The position numbers and the translations under genes were made by a program. The notes under the pieces were generated by a model that saw only the letters and a program-made list of their open reading frames with translations, ran no database searches and had not been told where the DNA came from. From JBBSEZ01 sp038239195 (GTDB lineage Bacteria > Planctomycetota > Planctomycetia > Gemmatales > Gemmataceae), in NCBI GenBank assembly GCA_038239195.1, contig JBBSEZ010000015.1, positions 1 through 48,335 on the forward strand: a stretch of DNA of 48,335 bases, read 5' to 3'. Positions 16,936 through 25,499 of this stretch are shown here, piece by piece. The first letter of the stretch is position 1. Every line of letters starts with the position of its first letter.

Positions 16936-17235
16936 TCAGCGCACGCCTTCTTCTTCCTTTGGCTTGCGGGGCCGCTCTTTCTCCCCGGCGGGCGCCTCGA
17001 CCGTTTGCACGAAGAGGTCGCGCAGCACCAGCACGCCGACCTGCATACCGAGCAGGCCGGCGACCAGCTCCTGCTCGCCCGGCGTGGCGAACGCCCGGTC
17101 GCTCGCCTGCACCTGCTCCTCGGTGGGCGCCGGCAACGCCGCGCCCGGGGTGGGGGCCTGTTCGGCCGGCGTCGAAGGCGTGAGGATCGCCTCGTGCGTC
17201 AACATCAGAGGGGCCAGAAGAGGATCGTTCGCCAT
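16936..17235 (-). CDS. Hypothetical protein
   Basis: 99 residues starting MANDPLLAPLMLTHEAI, with a proline/alanine-rich middle and a charged C-terminus (EKERPRKPKEEEGVR). A helical part (GEQELVAGLLGMQVGVLVLRD) is mildly hydrophobic but not a clear membrane span. It converges on the esterase gene 10 bases away. I do not recognise it. Codon use matches its neighbours, so I accept it as coding with moderate confidence. Confidence 0.5.
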   Translation of the reverse strand: MANDPLLAPLMLTHEAILTPSTPAEQAPTPGAALPAPTEEQVQASDRAFATPGEQELVAGLLGMQVGVLVLRDLFVQTVEAPAGEKERPRKPKEEEGVR

Positions 17236-17392
17236 GGCAATGCTCCTCGCGTTAGCGACAGGGGCGGGGCACTCTTCTCAGTATACGCCGCCCGCAGGCT
17301 CGCCGAAACCGCGAAGTGCCGGCGCTTGCGGCGCGAGGCCGGCGCTGTCATAGTGTTCGGCACGCCCCAACGTCCCTCACGAAATCTCGTCC

Positions 17393-18793
17393 ATGACGCC
17401 GACCGAAGAGCTCGTCTACCAGGTGGCCCCCGACGGCAAGGCCGCGCAGGCCGGGCGGGAGCTGGCCCAGGGCGATGCGTTCGCCGAGCCGCGCATCTCG
17501 CCGGACGGCGCGTGGCTGTTCGCCTCCTGCCGAGGCAGCGAGCGCCTCCCGTACCAGGTGCTCGTTCATCTCCCGGGGCCCGACCGCATCGTCACCGCTT
17601 GCACATGCAGCAGCATGAAGCGGCCATGCAAGCACGCCCTCGGGCTGCTCCTGCTCGCGGCCCAGGCCCCCGAGCGCTTTCAGCAAGAGGAGCCTTCCGC
17701 AGCGCTCCGCAAGCGGATCGAGAAGGAAGGCGTCACGACCCCCGTCAAGCCGGCGCCCGAGCGCGCGAAGCCGATCGACGTCGGCGAGGCGCTCTTTCAG
17801 GCGATCTGCGCCGAACCGCTCGACGATGCGCCGCGGCTGATCTACGCCGACTGGCTGGAGGAGAATGGTGACGCCGACCGCGCCGACTTCATCCGCGTTC
17901 AGTGCCGGCTCGCCCAGTTGCCCGCCGACGCCGCGGAAGGCGCCCAACTGCGCAAGCGCGAGAAGAAGCTGTGGACGGCGCACCGGCAGAAGTGGCTCGC
18001 GCACGTCCCGAAGCACCTGCGCGGCGGGTGTGGCCAATTCGACAGGGGCTTTCTCGGCGAATTGGCCCTCGAAGTGAAGGCGCTCGTCCAGCACGGGGCC
18101 GGGCTGTTCGAGCACCACCCGATCCACCGGGTGCGCGTTTTGGGGGGGCGTGGCCAGGCGCCCGTCGCGAAACTGGCCGTCTGCCCCTTCCTCGCCAGGC
18201 TGCGATCTCTGAGCCTGGCGGGGGGATTGCTCCAGGGGCCGGGGAAGTGGAACGCCATCGTCGCGACCCCCTTCCTCGCCGGCCTGACCGAGCTCGACGT
18301 TTCGGACAACCCGCTCGGCTCGCGCGGCCTGGCCGTGCTGGCGGGCTCGCCGCACCTGTCCCGCCTGGAGCGGCTCGATCTGGGCGGCACTCACCTGTCC
18401 GACGCAGCGCTAGCGGCGTTCCTCGGCGCGACCGACCTGGGCCAGTTGCGCTTCCTGGACCTGAGCAACAACTCCGTCGGCAACGGGGGCGCCGCTGCCC
18501 TGGCTGGCAGCCCCAGCCTGGCCGGGCTGCGCGAGCTCGGCCTGGGCGGAAACAAGGTCGGCCCCAAAGGCGCCAAGGCCCTCGCCGCCTCGTCCCACCT
18601 GGGAGAGTTGCGGTCCCTCGACCTGGTCGGGAGCCCCATCGCCGACGCCGGCGCCAGGGCGCTGGCCGAGCCCCAAGCCCTGGAGAAACTGGAGAAACTG
18701 GACGTGCGCGGGTGCGGGCTGGAAGGGCCGGCCCTCGCTCTCCTCGAGCGGCGATTCGGCGCCGGGCTCCTCGCGAAGCTCAACCCGAGTTAG
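17393..18793 (+). CDS. SWIM zinc finger + TIGR02996 + leucine-rich-repeat fusion
   Basis: 466 residues with three modules. First, a SWIM-type CXCX6CXH finger (C70, C72, C79, H81), a fold that binds DNA or protein. Second, a TIGR02996 repeat-companion domain at about residues 130-175 (LIYADWLEENGDADRADFIRVQ), which is nearly confined to Gemmata-like planctomycetes and myxobacteria. Third, about seven leucine-rich repeats from about 265 to 455 (LTELDVSDNPLGSRGLAVLA, LRFLDLSNNSVGNGGAAALA and similar). TIGR02996-LRR proteins are common in this group, but a SWIM finger in front is unusual. No signal peptide. The 3' end overlaps the convergent receiver-like gene by 14 bases. Confidence 0.85.
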   Translation: MTPTEELVYQVAPDGKAAQAGRELAQGDAFAEPRISPDGAWLFASCRGSERLPYQVLVHLPGPDRIVTACTCSSMKRPCKHALGLLLLAAQAPERFQQEEPSAALRKRIEKEGVTTPVKPAPERAKPIDVGEALFQAICAEPLDDAPRLIYADWLEENGDADRADFIRVQCRLAQLPADAAEGAQLRKREKKLWTAHRQKWLAHVPKHLRGGCGQFDRGFLGELALEVKALVQHGAGLFEHHPIHRVRVLGGRGQAPVAKLAVCPFLARLRSLSLAGGLLQGPGKWNAIVATPFLAGLTELDVSDNPLGSRGLAVLAGSPHLSRLERLDLGGTHLSDAALAAFLGATDLGQLRFLDLSNNSVGNGGAAALAGSPSLAGLRELGLGGNKVGPKGAKALAASSHLGELRSLDLVGSPIADAGARALAEPQALEKLEKLDVRGCGLEGPALALLERRFGAGLLAKLNPS

Positions 18794-19178
18794 CGGGCGC
18801 CTCACCAGCGCCCGCCCCCAACCACGCCGGCAGCGCCGAGGGCAAGTCCTCGACGAACTTGCTGCGCGGCAGCACCAGGTCGCAGCCCGCCTCGCGCGCC
18901 GCCCGGAGCGTGGCGACGTCCACGTGCGACCCGTAGCCGAGCACGTGCGGCATCGCCGGGCACACCTCCCCCAGCCGGCGCAGCAGGTCCGGCACGTCCA
19001 GCCCGGGGTGATGCAGGTCGAGCAGCACACCGCCCGGCGGTGCCTCCCGCGCCAGGGCCAGCAGCGCCTCCGGGGAGCGGGCCACCTTCACGGTCAGGCC
19101 GAGGTCGCGCGCGGTGCCGGTGATGCGGCTGGTGAAGATCAGGTCGGAGCAGAGCAGCAGACCGGGCGGGACGGACAT
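18780..19178 (-). CDS. Receiver-like (CheY-fold) protein
   Basis: 132 residues resembling a stand-alone response-regulator receiver: D12 in LCSDLIF, D54 in VLLDLHHPGLD (the phospho-acceptor position), a small residue in VLGYGSH and a Lys in LPRSKFVEDL. The acidic pocket is reduced to one Asp near residue 12, so phosphorylation is uncertain. There is no output domain and no adjacent histidine kinase. It follows the NUDIX gene on the same strand by 15 bases, probably in one transcript. Confidence 0.7.
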   Translation of the reverse strand: MSVPPGLLLCSDLIFTSRITGTARDLGLTVKVARSPEALLALAREAPPGGVLLDLHHPGLDVPDLLRRLGEVCPAMPHVLGYGSHVDVATLRAAREAGCDLVLPRSKFVEDLPSALPAWLGAGAGEAPANSG

Positions 19179-19193
19179 GGAAGGCCTCCTCGT

Positions 19194-19772
19194 TCACTCC
19201 AGCTTGCCGAGCTGCTGATACAGGTAGAGAACGCCCCACGCCTTGGCGTCGATCCACGCGGACCTGTCGTCGCACAGCGCACACACGGCGGGGTGGTCGA
19301 GCAGCAACACCTCGAGGTCCTCGGACTCTTCGAGGCTCGGTTTCGCGTCCGCGTTCCCGCGCACGTCCACGAAGGCCAACACTGCCGTCTCGTCCGACAG
19401 CCCTGCCGTCGAGAACAGGGGCCCCGTAACGCGCTTGAAGGCGATCACGTCCAGCCCCGTCTCCTCGGCCAGTTCGCGGCGCACCGCCTCCTCGACGCTC
19501 TCGCCCTCCTCCAGCAGCCCTGCCGGGAAGGCCATCACGTAGCCCCCCGCCGGCACGCGAAACTCCTTCACCATCACCAGCCGCGCTGGCTGCCCCGGGT
19601 TGCAGAGGATCGGCACGATGACGACCGCGTCGCCGACCAGCTTGCCCACGTGCGGCCGCGGCCTGCGCGAGGCGAACACCCAGCGCCCGACGTGCCCGCG
19701 GTTCTCGAAGGTGGCGGCGAAGAGGTTGAGCCACTTCTCGTCGGTGAGCTTTTCGAGGTTCTCGATGTTCAT
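19194..19772 (-). CDS. NUDIX hydrolase (ADP-ribose pyrophosphatase-like)
   Basis: 192 residues. The Nudix box Gx5Ex7REUxEExGU is complete at residues 85-107 (G85, E91, R99, E100, E103, E104, G106), preceded by a beta-strand region VMVKEFRVPAGGYVMAFPAG typical of ADP-sugar pyrophosphatases, in which an FPAG strand precedes the box. The expected reaction is hydrolysis of ADP-ribose or similar nucleoside diphosphate derivatives with Mg2+. The start is ATG 19772. A hairpin lies between it and the PII gene upstream, so it may have its own promoter. Confidence 0.88.
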   Translation of the reverse strand: MNIENLEKLTDEKWLNLFAATFENRGHVGRWVFASRRPRPHVGKLVGDAVVIVPILCNPGQPARLVMVKEFRVPAGGYVMAFPAGLLEEGESVEEAVRRELAEETGLDVIAFKRVTGPLFSTAGLSDETAVLAFVDVRGNADAKPSLEESEDLEVLLLDHPAVCALCDDRSAWIDAKAWGVLYLYQQLGKLE

Positions 19773-19789
19773 GCTTTCATCCTTAGCCC

Positions 19790-19877
19790 GCAGTCCGTAG
19801 TCCGTAGTGCGTAGTAAAGAGGGCCCCGCGCTGTGTCTGTCTTTGCTACGGACTACGGACCACGGACTACGGACTGC
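19790..19877. repeat. Inverted repeat built from the unit GTCCGTA
   Basis: A string of GTCCGTA units at 19790-19820 and its inverse at 19840-19877 form a large imperfect hairpin between the PII and NUDIX genes. It begins about 18 bases upstream of the NUDIX start and ends just before the PII stop. It may serve as the PII terminator. Confidence 0.6.
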
Positions 19878-19880
19878 TTC

Positions 19881-20228
19881 TTAGATCGCCTCGGGCCCGC
19901 GCTCACCCGTGCGGATGCGGATGCAGTCTTCCAGCGGCAGGATGAAGATCTTGCCGTCGCCGATGCGGCCCTCGGGGCCGGTGCGGCCGGCCTCCACGAT
20001 CGCGTTGACGGTCGGCTCGACGAAGTCCTCGTTGACGGCGATCTGGAGCTGCACCTTGCGCAAGAGGTTGACCGTCAGCTCGTGGCCGCGGTAGACCTCC
20101 GAGTGGCCCTTCTGCCGGCCGAAGCCCTGCACGTCCACGATGGTCAGGCGAAAGACCTCGACCTTGTTGAGGGCCTCCTTGACGGCTTCCAGCTTCGACG
20201 GCTGGATGATGGCCAGGATCAGCTTCAT
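19881..20228 (-). CDS. glnB: PII nitrogen-regulatory protein
   Basis: 115 residues, a typical PII length. It senses 2-oxoglutarate and ATP/ADP and regulates nitrogen assimilation. The N-terminal strand MKLILAIIQPSKLEAVKEAL, the T-loop core GFGRQKGHSEVYRG (residues 35-48) and the C-terminal IGDGKIFILPLEDCIRIRTGE signature are all present. Tyr46 is present, but position 51, the uridylylation site of GlnB/GlnK in proteobacteria, is Leu. Three extra residues (GPEG region) precede IGDGK. No amtB or glnA is adjacent; the nearest genes on the strand are the NUDIX and receiver-like genes. The symbol is used at family level only. Confidence 0.92.
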   Translation of the reverse strand: MKLILAIIQPSKLEAVKEALNKVEVFRLTIVDVQGFGRQKGHSEVYRGHELTVNLLRKVQLQIAVNEDFVEPTVNAIVEAGRTGPEGRIGDGKIFILPLEDCIRIRTGERGPEAI

Positions 20229-20320
20229 GGTGCGGCCTCGGCGGCGGGGGCCAGGGGAGAATCAAGGGACGAGCCAATCCACGACTGGCAGGCTGGGGAC
20301 GGCGGGAAACGGCGGCGAAG

Positions 20321-20563
20321 TCATGGCCCCCCCGCCTCCGGCATCTGGAAAGGCTCTCCGTAAAACTCCGACACGTGCGCTTCAAACGACGCGACCTCGT
20401 CCGCCGTCATGTTCGCCCAGGCGCCCGCGGCCAGGCGCAGCGCTTCGTCCGGCTCGACGATCAGGTGCAGCGTCACCCGGTAGCCTTCCGGCAAGCCCGT
20501 CTCCTCGTCCAGCGCGATCGTCCTCCCGCGAACGACGCCCGTCAGCACGATCGGCCTGCTCAT
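20321..20563 (-). CDS. Hypothetical small protein
   Basis: 80 residues starting MSRPIVLTGVVRGRTIALDE. The first half looks like a short beta-hairpin (a VRGRTIALDE ... GYRVTLHLIVEP pattern also seen in some small antitoxins), the second half helical. No toxin partner is next to it. Its ATG lies 85 bases downstream of the large minus-strand gene that ends at 20649. Probably a real gene; function unknown. Confidence 0.55.
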   Translation of the reverse strand: MSRPIVLTGVVRGRTIALDEETGLPEGYRVTLHLIVEPDEALRLAAGAWANMTADEVASFEAHVSEFYGEPFQMPEAGGP

Positions 20564-20648
20564 CCGCTCCTCCTTGCTCGGTCGGGCGGTCCCATCCTAC
20601 CGCCCCGGCGCCGCCCGGTATAGCCGGGCCGGCGCTTGCTCTGCCCCC

Positions 20649-22028
20649 TCACCCCTCCGTCTTCTTCTTCGGGAGCGGCAGCTTCGGCGGCGGCGGCAGT
20701 TCTCCCGCCGGAATGCGTTTCTTCCACTCCTGGTACGCCTTCTCGCGCTCGGGGGCGGAAGCGGCGGCATCGTAAGGGATGTCGCGGCAGCTCGGCGCCA
20801 GCCGTTGCAGGTGCCAGAGCGCCAGCTCGCGCACCGCCAGCTTGCTGTGCCGCAGGTAGGCGATCAGCGCCTCGTACGTCTCCGGCTGGTCGGCCTGGAA
20901 CGGGCTGTGCAGCAACTGCATCACCGTCTCGGCCTGCGTCTTGGTGTAGCCGAAGCCATCGACCAGCCGTTCGTACAGCACCTCGTCGCGCCCCGGCGCG
21001 GACCCGATCCAGTGCCGCAGCCCCACCACCGCCGAACGGCGCAGGTCGGCGTACTTGGTGTTGTCCAGCGCATCGATGACGCGATCCACGTCGTCGAGCG
21101 CCGCCGACGCGGTGATGACGATTTGCCGCGTCAGCGCGGCCCGGACCGCGTCCTTGTCCTTGGCGGCGCCCGCCAGGAGCTCGGACGCGACCTCCTCCGT
21201 CTCCTTGTTCTTCACCTTCTCGCGGTACGCATCCACCAGCGCGGCGATCATCTTTTGCTCCGGCAGAGGCGGTGCCTTCTTGTCGGCCCAGCGCGGCAGT
21301 TTCGTGCGGCGCTGGGGCCCCTCCTCGTCCGGCCCGCTCACGCTGTCGCCGTAAAAGTAGGCCGGGCCGGGAAACTCCAGCGCATATTCGCTCTTCCCTG
21401 CCTTGAGCTCGGCATGTCCTTTCAGCACGTGGACCTCCCACACCAGGATCGGGGCGTGTCCCGCCCTCGCGGTTCGCTTGAACGGCACGCCCGCCGGCCA
21501 TCGGCCCGCGATCTCCAGGGCGATCGAGTCGCCCGGCTCCGCCAGGGTGACCTGGACGCCGGTAACCGCGCGCAGCCAAACCTTGGCCGGGCCCTTCGCC
21601 TTCTTGTTGGTCAGCACCACCCGCCCGCGCACCAGCGTGAAGTCGAGGTCGAACGCCTTCGTGTCGTGCAGGATGACGGCGCTCTCCAGCACCGGCGCGC
21701 CGGAGAGTTGCGGCAGGTTGCCCCACAGCGTCAACTCCACCGTGTTGGGCCCCGGCTCCAGTTTGGCGCGCAGGGCGGGCAGGCAGGTGAGCAGGTCGCG
21801 GCTGTAGACGGCGTCCTTGGCGTAGACGCGCTTCCACGGCCGGCCCTTCCCCTCGCTGGCGTAGAAGCCGACCGCCAACGTGCACGTCGCCACCGGAACG
21901 CGCGGCTCCGCGCTGGCCGGCGCATCCAGCGGGCCGGCGGCTCGCGCTGGCGCGAACGCCAACCCTGCCATGCCGAGGACGAGGACGAGGAGCCTGGCTG
22001 TTCTCGCTCCGATACTTCGCTGACTCAT
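20649..22028 (-). CDS. Secreted HEAT-like protein of unknown function
   Basis: 459 residues with an N-terminal signal peptide (ARTARLLVLVLGMAGLAFAPARA). The middle is beta-rich. The C-terminal 200 residues are helical with HEAT-like units (YADLRRSAVVGLRHWIG, LAVRELALWHLQRLAP) and end in a proline/lysine-rich tail (PPPPKLPLPKKKTEG). It resembles planctomycete secreted proteins that track local repeats of HEAT type, but I cannot name a family. Start ATG 22028; the 3' neighbour (20563) is on the same strand. Confidence 0.7.
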   Translation of the reverse strand: MSQRSIGARTARLLVLVLGMAGLAFAPARAAGPLDAPASAEPRVPVATCTLAVGFYASEGKGRPWKRVYAKDAVYSRDLLTCLPALRAKLEPGPNTVELTLWGNLPQLSGAPVLESAVILHDTKAFDLDFTLVRGRVVLTNKKAKGPAKVWLRAVTGVQVTLAEPGDSIALEIAGRWPAGVPFKRTARAGHAPILVWEVHVLKGHAELKAGKSEYALEFPGPAYFYGDSVSGPDEEGPQRRTKLPRWADKKAPPLPEQKMIAALVDAYREKVKNKETEEVASELLAGAAKDKDAVRAALTRQIVITASAALDDVDRVIDALDNTKYADLRRSAVVGLRHWIGSAPGRDEVLYERLVDGFGYTKTQAETVMQLLHSPFQADQPETYEALIAYLRHSKLAVRELALWHLQRLAPSCRDIPYDAAASAPEREKAYQEWKKRIPAGELPPPPKLPLPKKKTEG

Positions 22029-22324
22029 GGGACCTCTCGCTGCGGATAGACTGGTGGGGCCCGGGGAATGCCCGCCATTCTACCAGAACGCGCGGCGAAG
22101 GGCTGCGAAAAATGGCAGGGCCAGGCGCCTGGTCCTCACGCCGCCGGCTATCCAGCCTCGCATGCCTCCCGTCCCGACCCAATCGGACCAGCAACCTGCT
22201 CCGCTCTCGGGAGCGTCCATGAGGCAGGCCAGGCGGAAGCGCCCGCCGGGGCCTCTTCTCTTCGGGTGGGCGAAGCAAGTATAATCCATTGGGGAGTAGC
22301 CCATCAGCGAGGGAGGGCAAAGTC

Positions 22325-22669
22325 GTGGCCTAGACGAACTGGCAACACCTGGCGCTCAACCCGAAGTCGTCGTACAAGCAACTCTTCATCAAGGGCACGC
22401 GCATCCGCGGCGAGATCGTCGCCGACGCGCTCTACGACACGGACGTGCCCCAGACGCCCGAGCAGGTCGCCGCCGACTGCACCCTGCCCGTCGAGGCGGT
22501 GCGCGAGGCGATCGCCTATTGCGCCGGTAGCCCGCCCGAGATCACGCGAGACCGCGCCAGGGAAGAAGCGTTGATGGAGGCCACGGGGATGAACGACCCG
22601 AATTACAAGTGGGCCTTGAAGTACCGGGCCCCCACCCCTGGGGAGAGGGCTCGGATTCGGCAACTCTGA
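22325..22669 (+). pseudogene. DUF433-like antitoxin with nonsense codon 3
   Basis: From GTG at 22325 the frame reads M-A-stop-T-N-W-Q-H-L, then continues open for 111 codons. The body (KGTRIRGEIVADALYDT, QTPEQVAADCTLPVEAVREAIAYC) is the DUF433 winged-helix antitoxin pattern. The TAG at 22331-22333 is one base from CAG and would truncate the product. An internal start is possible but would lose the N-terminus. The C-terminus is extended compared with typical DUF433. It probably belonged to a toxin-antitoxin pair with the short remnant that follows. Confidence 0.65.
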
Positions 22670-22746
22670 GGCTTTACCTCGACGACGACAGCGATGCGAT
22701 TGTGCCCCTCTCCGACGAGGACGTCATCCTCAACGCCTGGCGCTGA
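22666..22746 (+). pseudogene. Possible DUF5615 toxin remnant
   Basis: A 26-residue frame overlapping the end of the DUF433-like gene reads LRLYLDDDSDAIVPLS and ends VILNAWR. RLYLDDD at the N-terminus and a LN-W-R end match the two termini of DUF5615 (PIN-like) toxins, which are usually about 110 residues and sit next to DUF433. An internal deletion would explain the length. Tentative. Confidence 0.3.
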
Positions 22747-22748
22747 CT

Positions 22749-24098
22749 TCATCTCTCCAGCAAGTCCCCCACCGCCAGGCACAGCGCGTCCGCGTCCCCC
22801 AGCGCTGGCGCCTCGGCGATGACGCGCACGATCGGCTCGGTGTTGCTCGGCCGCACGTGGATCCAGTGGTCCGCCCAGTCCAGCCGCAGCCCGTCCAGTT
22901 CGTTGCTCCTCGCCTCCGGCCAGCGCGCCTTCATCGCCCCGAACAGGGCCGCCAGCCGCTCCCGCGCCACCGTGTACTTCTTCTTGACGATCCGATAATC
23001 CGGCAGGGCGTTGACGAGGTCGCCGAGGTTGCGGCCTGTCTCGGCCAGGAGGTTGAGCACCAGCGCCATGCCGATGAACGGGTCGCGCACCAGCCCGACG
23101 CGCGGGTCGATCACCCCGCCATTGCCCTCCCCGCCGAGGAGGGCGCCGGTCTCGAGCATCTTGTCGGCGACGTTGGCCTCGCCAACCGCCGTGCGGTGGA
23201 ACGGGCAGCCGGCCTTGTTCGCCAGGTCTTCGACGATGCGCGACGTGGACATGTTGACCACGATCGGCCCCTTCTCCTTGCGCAGCCGAAACGCCACCGC
23301 CAGCGCCAGCGTGAGCTCCTCGCCAACGTAGCGGCCGGTCTCGTCGATCAGCGCCAGGCGGTCGGAGTCGGGGTCGAGGGCGAAGCCGACGTCGGCCTCG
23401 TGCTGCGGGATCAAGGGACAGAGCTCGCGCAGGTTCTCCGCGGTCGGCTCCGGCTCGTGGCGGAAGAACCCGTCGGCGTCGCAGCCCTGCGAGGTGACCT
23501 CGACGGCCAGCGCCTTGAGGAGCCGCCGCGCCAGCGGCCCGCCGGCCCCGCCGTTGCCATCGACGAACGCCTTGAGCCGGGCGCTGCGGATGCGCGGGCC
23601 ATCGACCAGGGCCAGGACGCGATCGACGTGGGCCTCCTCGGCCTGCCGGTCGTGCTTGACGGTGCCGATCTCGTTCCACGGCACCGTGCGTTCGGTGCCT
23701 GCCTCGAACAGCGCCTTGATCTTCAGGCCCTCGGCGACGCTGAGTACCCGGCCATCGGGGCCAAACAGCTTCAGCCCATTCCAGGGCGCGGGGTTGTGGC
23801 TGGCGGTGATCTGGATGCCGCCCGCCGCCTCGAGGGTGCGCACGCCCAGGCCGACCGTGGGCGTCGAGGCGACCCCGAGGTCGTGGACCTCGCAGCCGGC
23901 GCTGGCCAGGCCCGCAAGGATGGCGTGCCGCAGCATGGTCCCGCTGGGCCGCCCGTCGCGGCCCACCACGATCCGCCCTCCGTTGGTGTGGGCGCCCAGC
24001 GCGCTGGCGAACGCCAGCGCCACGTGGGCCGTCATCCCTTCCCCGACGATCCCGCGGATGCCCGAGACGCTCACGATCAGGTCGCTGCGCGCAGTCAT
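22749..24098 (-). CDS. glmM: Phosphoglucosamine mutase
   Basis: 449 residues. It converts glucosamine-6-phosphate to glucosamine-1-phosphate on the route to UDP-GlcNAc for peptidoglycan or lipopolysaccharide. The phosphoserine loop TASHNP has catalytic S100; the Mg2+ loop is DPDSDRLAL, the sugar-binding loop GEGNGGVI, and the phosphate-binding loop RPSNTEPIVR. The N-terminus SVSGIRGIVGEG is the GlmM form rather than PgmB. Length and motif order are standard. Assignment between GlmM and a ManB-type phosphomannomutase is by motif; GEGNGG-type loops occur in both archaeal and planctomycete enzymes of this group. Confidence 0.85.
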   Translation of the reverse strand: MTARSDLIVSVSGIRGIVGEGMTAHVALAFASALGAHTNGGRIVVGRDGRPSGTMLRHAILAGLASAGCEVHDLGVASTPTVGLGVRTLEAAGGIQITASHNPAPWNGLKLFGPDGRVLSVAEGLKIKALFEAGTERTVPWNEIGTVKHDRQAEEAHVDRVLALVDGPRIRSARLKAFVDGNGGAGGPLARRLLKALAVEVTSQGCDADGFFRHEPEPTAENLRELCPLIPQHEADVGFALDPDSDRLALIDETGRYVGEELTLALAVAFRLRKEKGPIVVNMSTSRIVEDLANKAGCPFHRTAVGEANVADKMLETGALLGGEGNGGVIDPRVGLVRDPFIGMALVLNLLAETGRNLGDLVNALPDYRIVKKKYTVARERLAALFGAMKARWPEARSNELDGLRLDWADHWIHVRPSNTEPIVRVIAEAPALGDADALCLAVGDLLER

Positions 24099-24289
24099 GG
24101 CGATCTCCCTCCCGGTCGCCCGTGCCTGGAAGCAGCGGGGCGGGCGACCTCTGTTGTTGTAATAGATCGGGCCACAAAGTGACCGACCTTTTCACCGGCG
24201 AACCGGCTTCCATGCGGAATCGAGGACCGTTCATAGGATACCCGAAGGGCGAGCGCACGCTCCCTGGCCCTCGTCGAGGCAACCCGGTC

Positions 24290-25318
24290 ATGAAGAACAC
24301 CTGGATCGGTCGGCGCATCCGCCGCAGCAACCGCACCTGGCTGATCTGGGGGGCTTTCTTCTGCGCCTGCGCCCTCGGCCTGGGCTCGCTGGGATGGCGC
24401 TCGGCCTACAACCTGTTCCGCGGCCCCTTCCCCATCGACCTCGCCACGCTGAGCAAGATCCGGCGCCCCGAAGACCGCCTCGAATACTACGTCGCGTTCG
24501 AGGTCGAGAAGACGGCCCCGACCGGGTTCGGGATCAAGTCGAAGAACAACCCTGACCCGCACACCGAGTACGTGATCGCGATTGTCGAGGGGCGAGCGCT
24601 GTTGATCCGAAAGCCCTCCCGCCAGGAGGGCAACGCCTTCACCGGCACCCTGGCCGCGCCCACCCCCGAGGAGCGCACCATGATCCTCGCCAAGCTCGAA
24701 GCCGACGTGCCCGGCTTGCGCGGCGCGTTCTTGCCCTACGTCATGAACGCCCAGCCGCGGCAGTTCGTGAGCGGGGTCATCTCCTGGATGATCCCGCTCG
24801 GGCTCGTGTTCGGGCTGGGCCTGTGGATGGCGGGCAAGGGAGTGGTGCGGACCATCTGGCCCTCGCGCCACCCCATCGCGCGAGCGCTCGGCCGATTCGG
24901 CCCGCCGGGGGAGATCGCCGCCGCCATCGAGGAAGAGGTGGGGGCCCGGGGCGTGCTGAGCGTCGGCAGCGTCGATTTTCTCGGGCGGTGGTTGCTCTGC
25001 CGCGCCCCGTTCCGAGGGTTTCAAGTCTTCCGCATCGACGACCTCGTCTGGGCCCACAAGTCGGTCGTCCGCGTCAACGGCGTGCCGCACTTCTGGGCCA
25101 AGTTGCACGACCGCGACCGAAAGTCGTTTTCGGTGCAGTCGAGCGAGCAGAAGATCGACGCCTTGCTGACCGCCATCCTGACGCAGGCGCCCTGGGTGAT
25201 CGCCGGGTACGACGCGCGGCTCGAGGAGACGTGGAAGACCAACCCGGCCGAGCTGATCGAGGCGGTGGGGCAGAGGCGGGCGCAATATCTGGCGGGGCAG
25301 GCAGGGGCGCTACTGTGA
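24290..25318 (+). CDS. Two-TM membrane protein of unknown function
   Basis: 342 residues from ATG 24290. One hydrophobic segment lies near the N-terminus (WLIWGAFFCACALGLGSLGW), a second at about residues 160-185 (WMIPLGLVFGLGLWMAGKG). The loop between them is likely extracytoplasmic; the C-terminal 150 residues are soluble and beta-rich. I do not recognise a domain. An in-frame upstream start at 24122 would add 56 residues without hydrophobic character and is rejected. Divergent from glmM across about 190 bases. Confidence 0.7.
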   Translation: MKNTWIGRRIRRSNRTWLIWGAFFCACALGLGSLGWRSAYNLFRGPFPIDLATLSKIRRPEDRLEYYVAFEVEKTAPTGFGIKSKNNPDPHTEYVIAIVEGRALLIRKPSRQEGNAFTGTLAAPTPEERTMILAKLEADVPGLRGAFLPYVMNAQPRQFVSGVISWMIPLGLVFGLGLWMAGKGVVRTIWPSRHPIARALGRFGPPGEIAAAIEEEVGARGVLSVGSVDFLGRWLLCRAPFRGFQVFRIDDLVWAHKSVVRVNGVPHFWAKLHDRDRKSFSVQSSEQKIDALLTAILTQAPWVIAGYDARLEETWKTNPAELIEAVGQRRAQYLAGQAGALL

Positions 25319-25499
25319 GGGGGCGGAGGGGGCCTCTTGAAGAGAGCAATGTGCCGTGGCCTTCTTCTCCTCTCCAGGCGACCTCTCAGCCGAACATCGC
25401 TCCAGGGCGAAAACAGGGCCCGTCGCGTCACACTGGCCCCCACGGCCCGAACAGGAGGGTAGAGATCCTTCTTTCTCTCTCGCCTCGAGGAACTGGACC

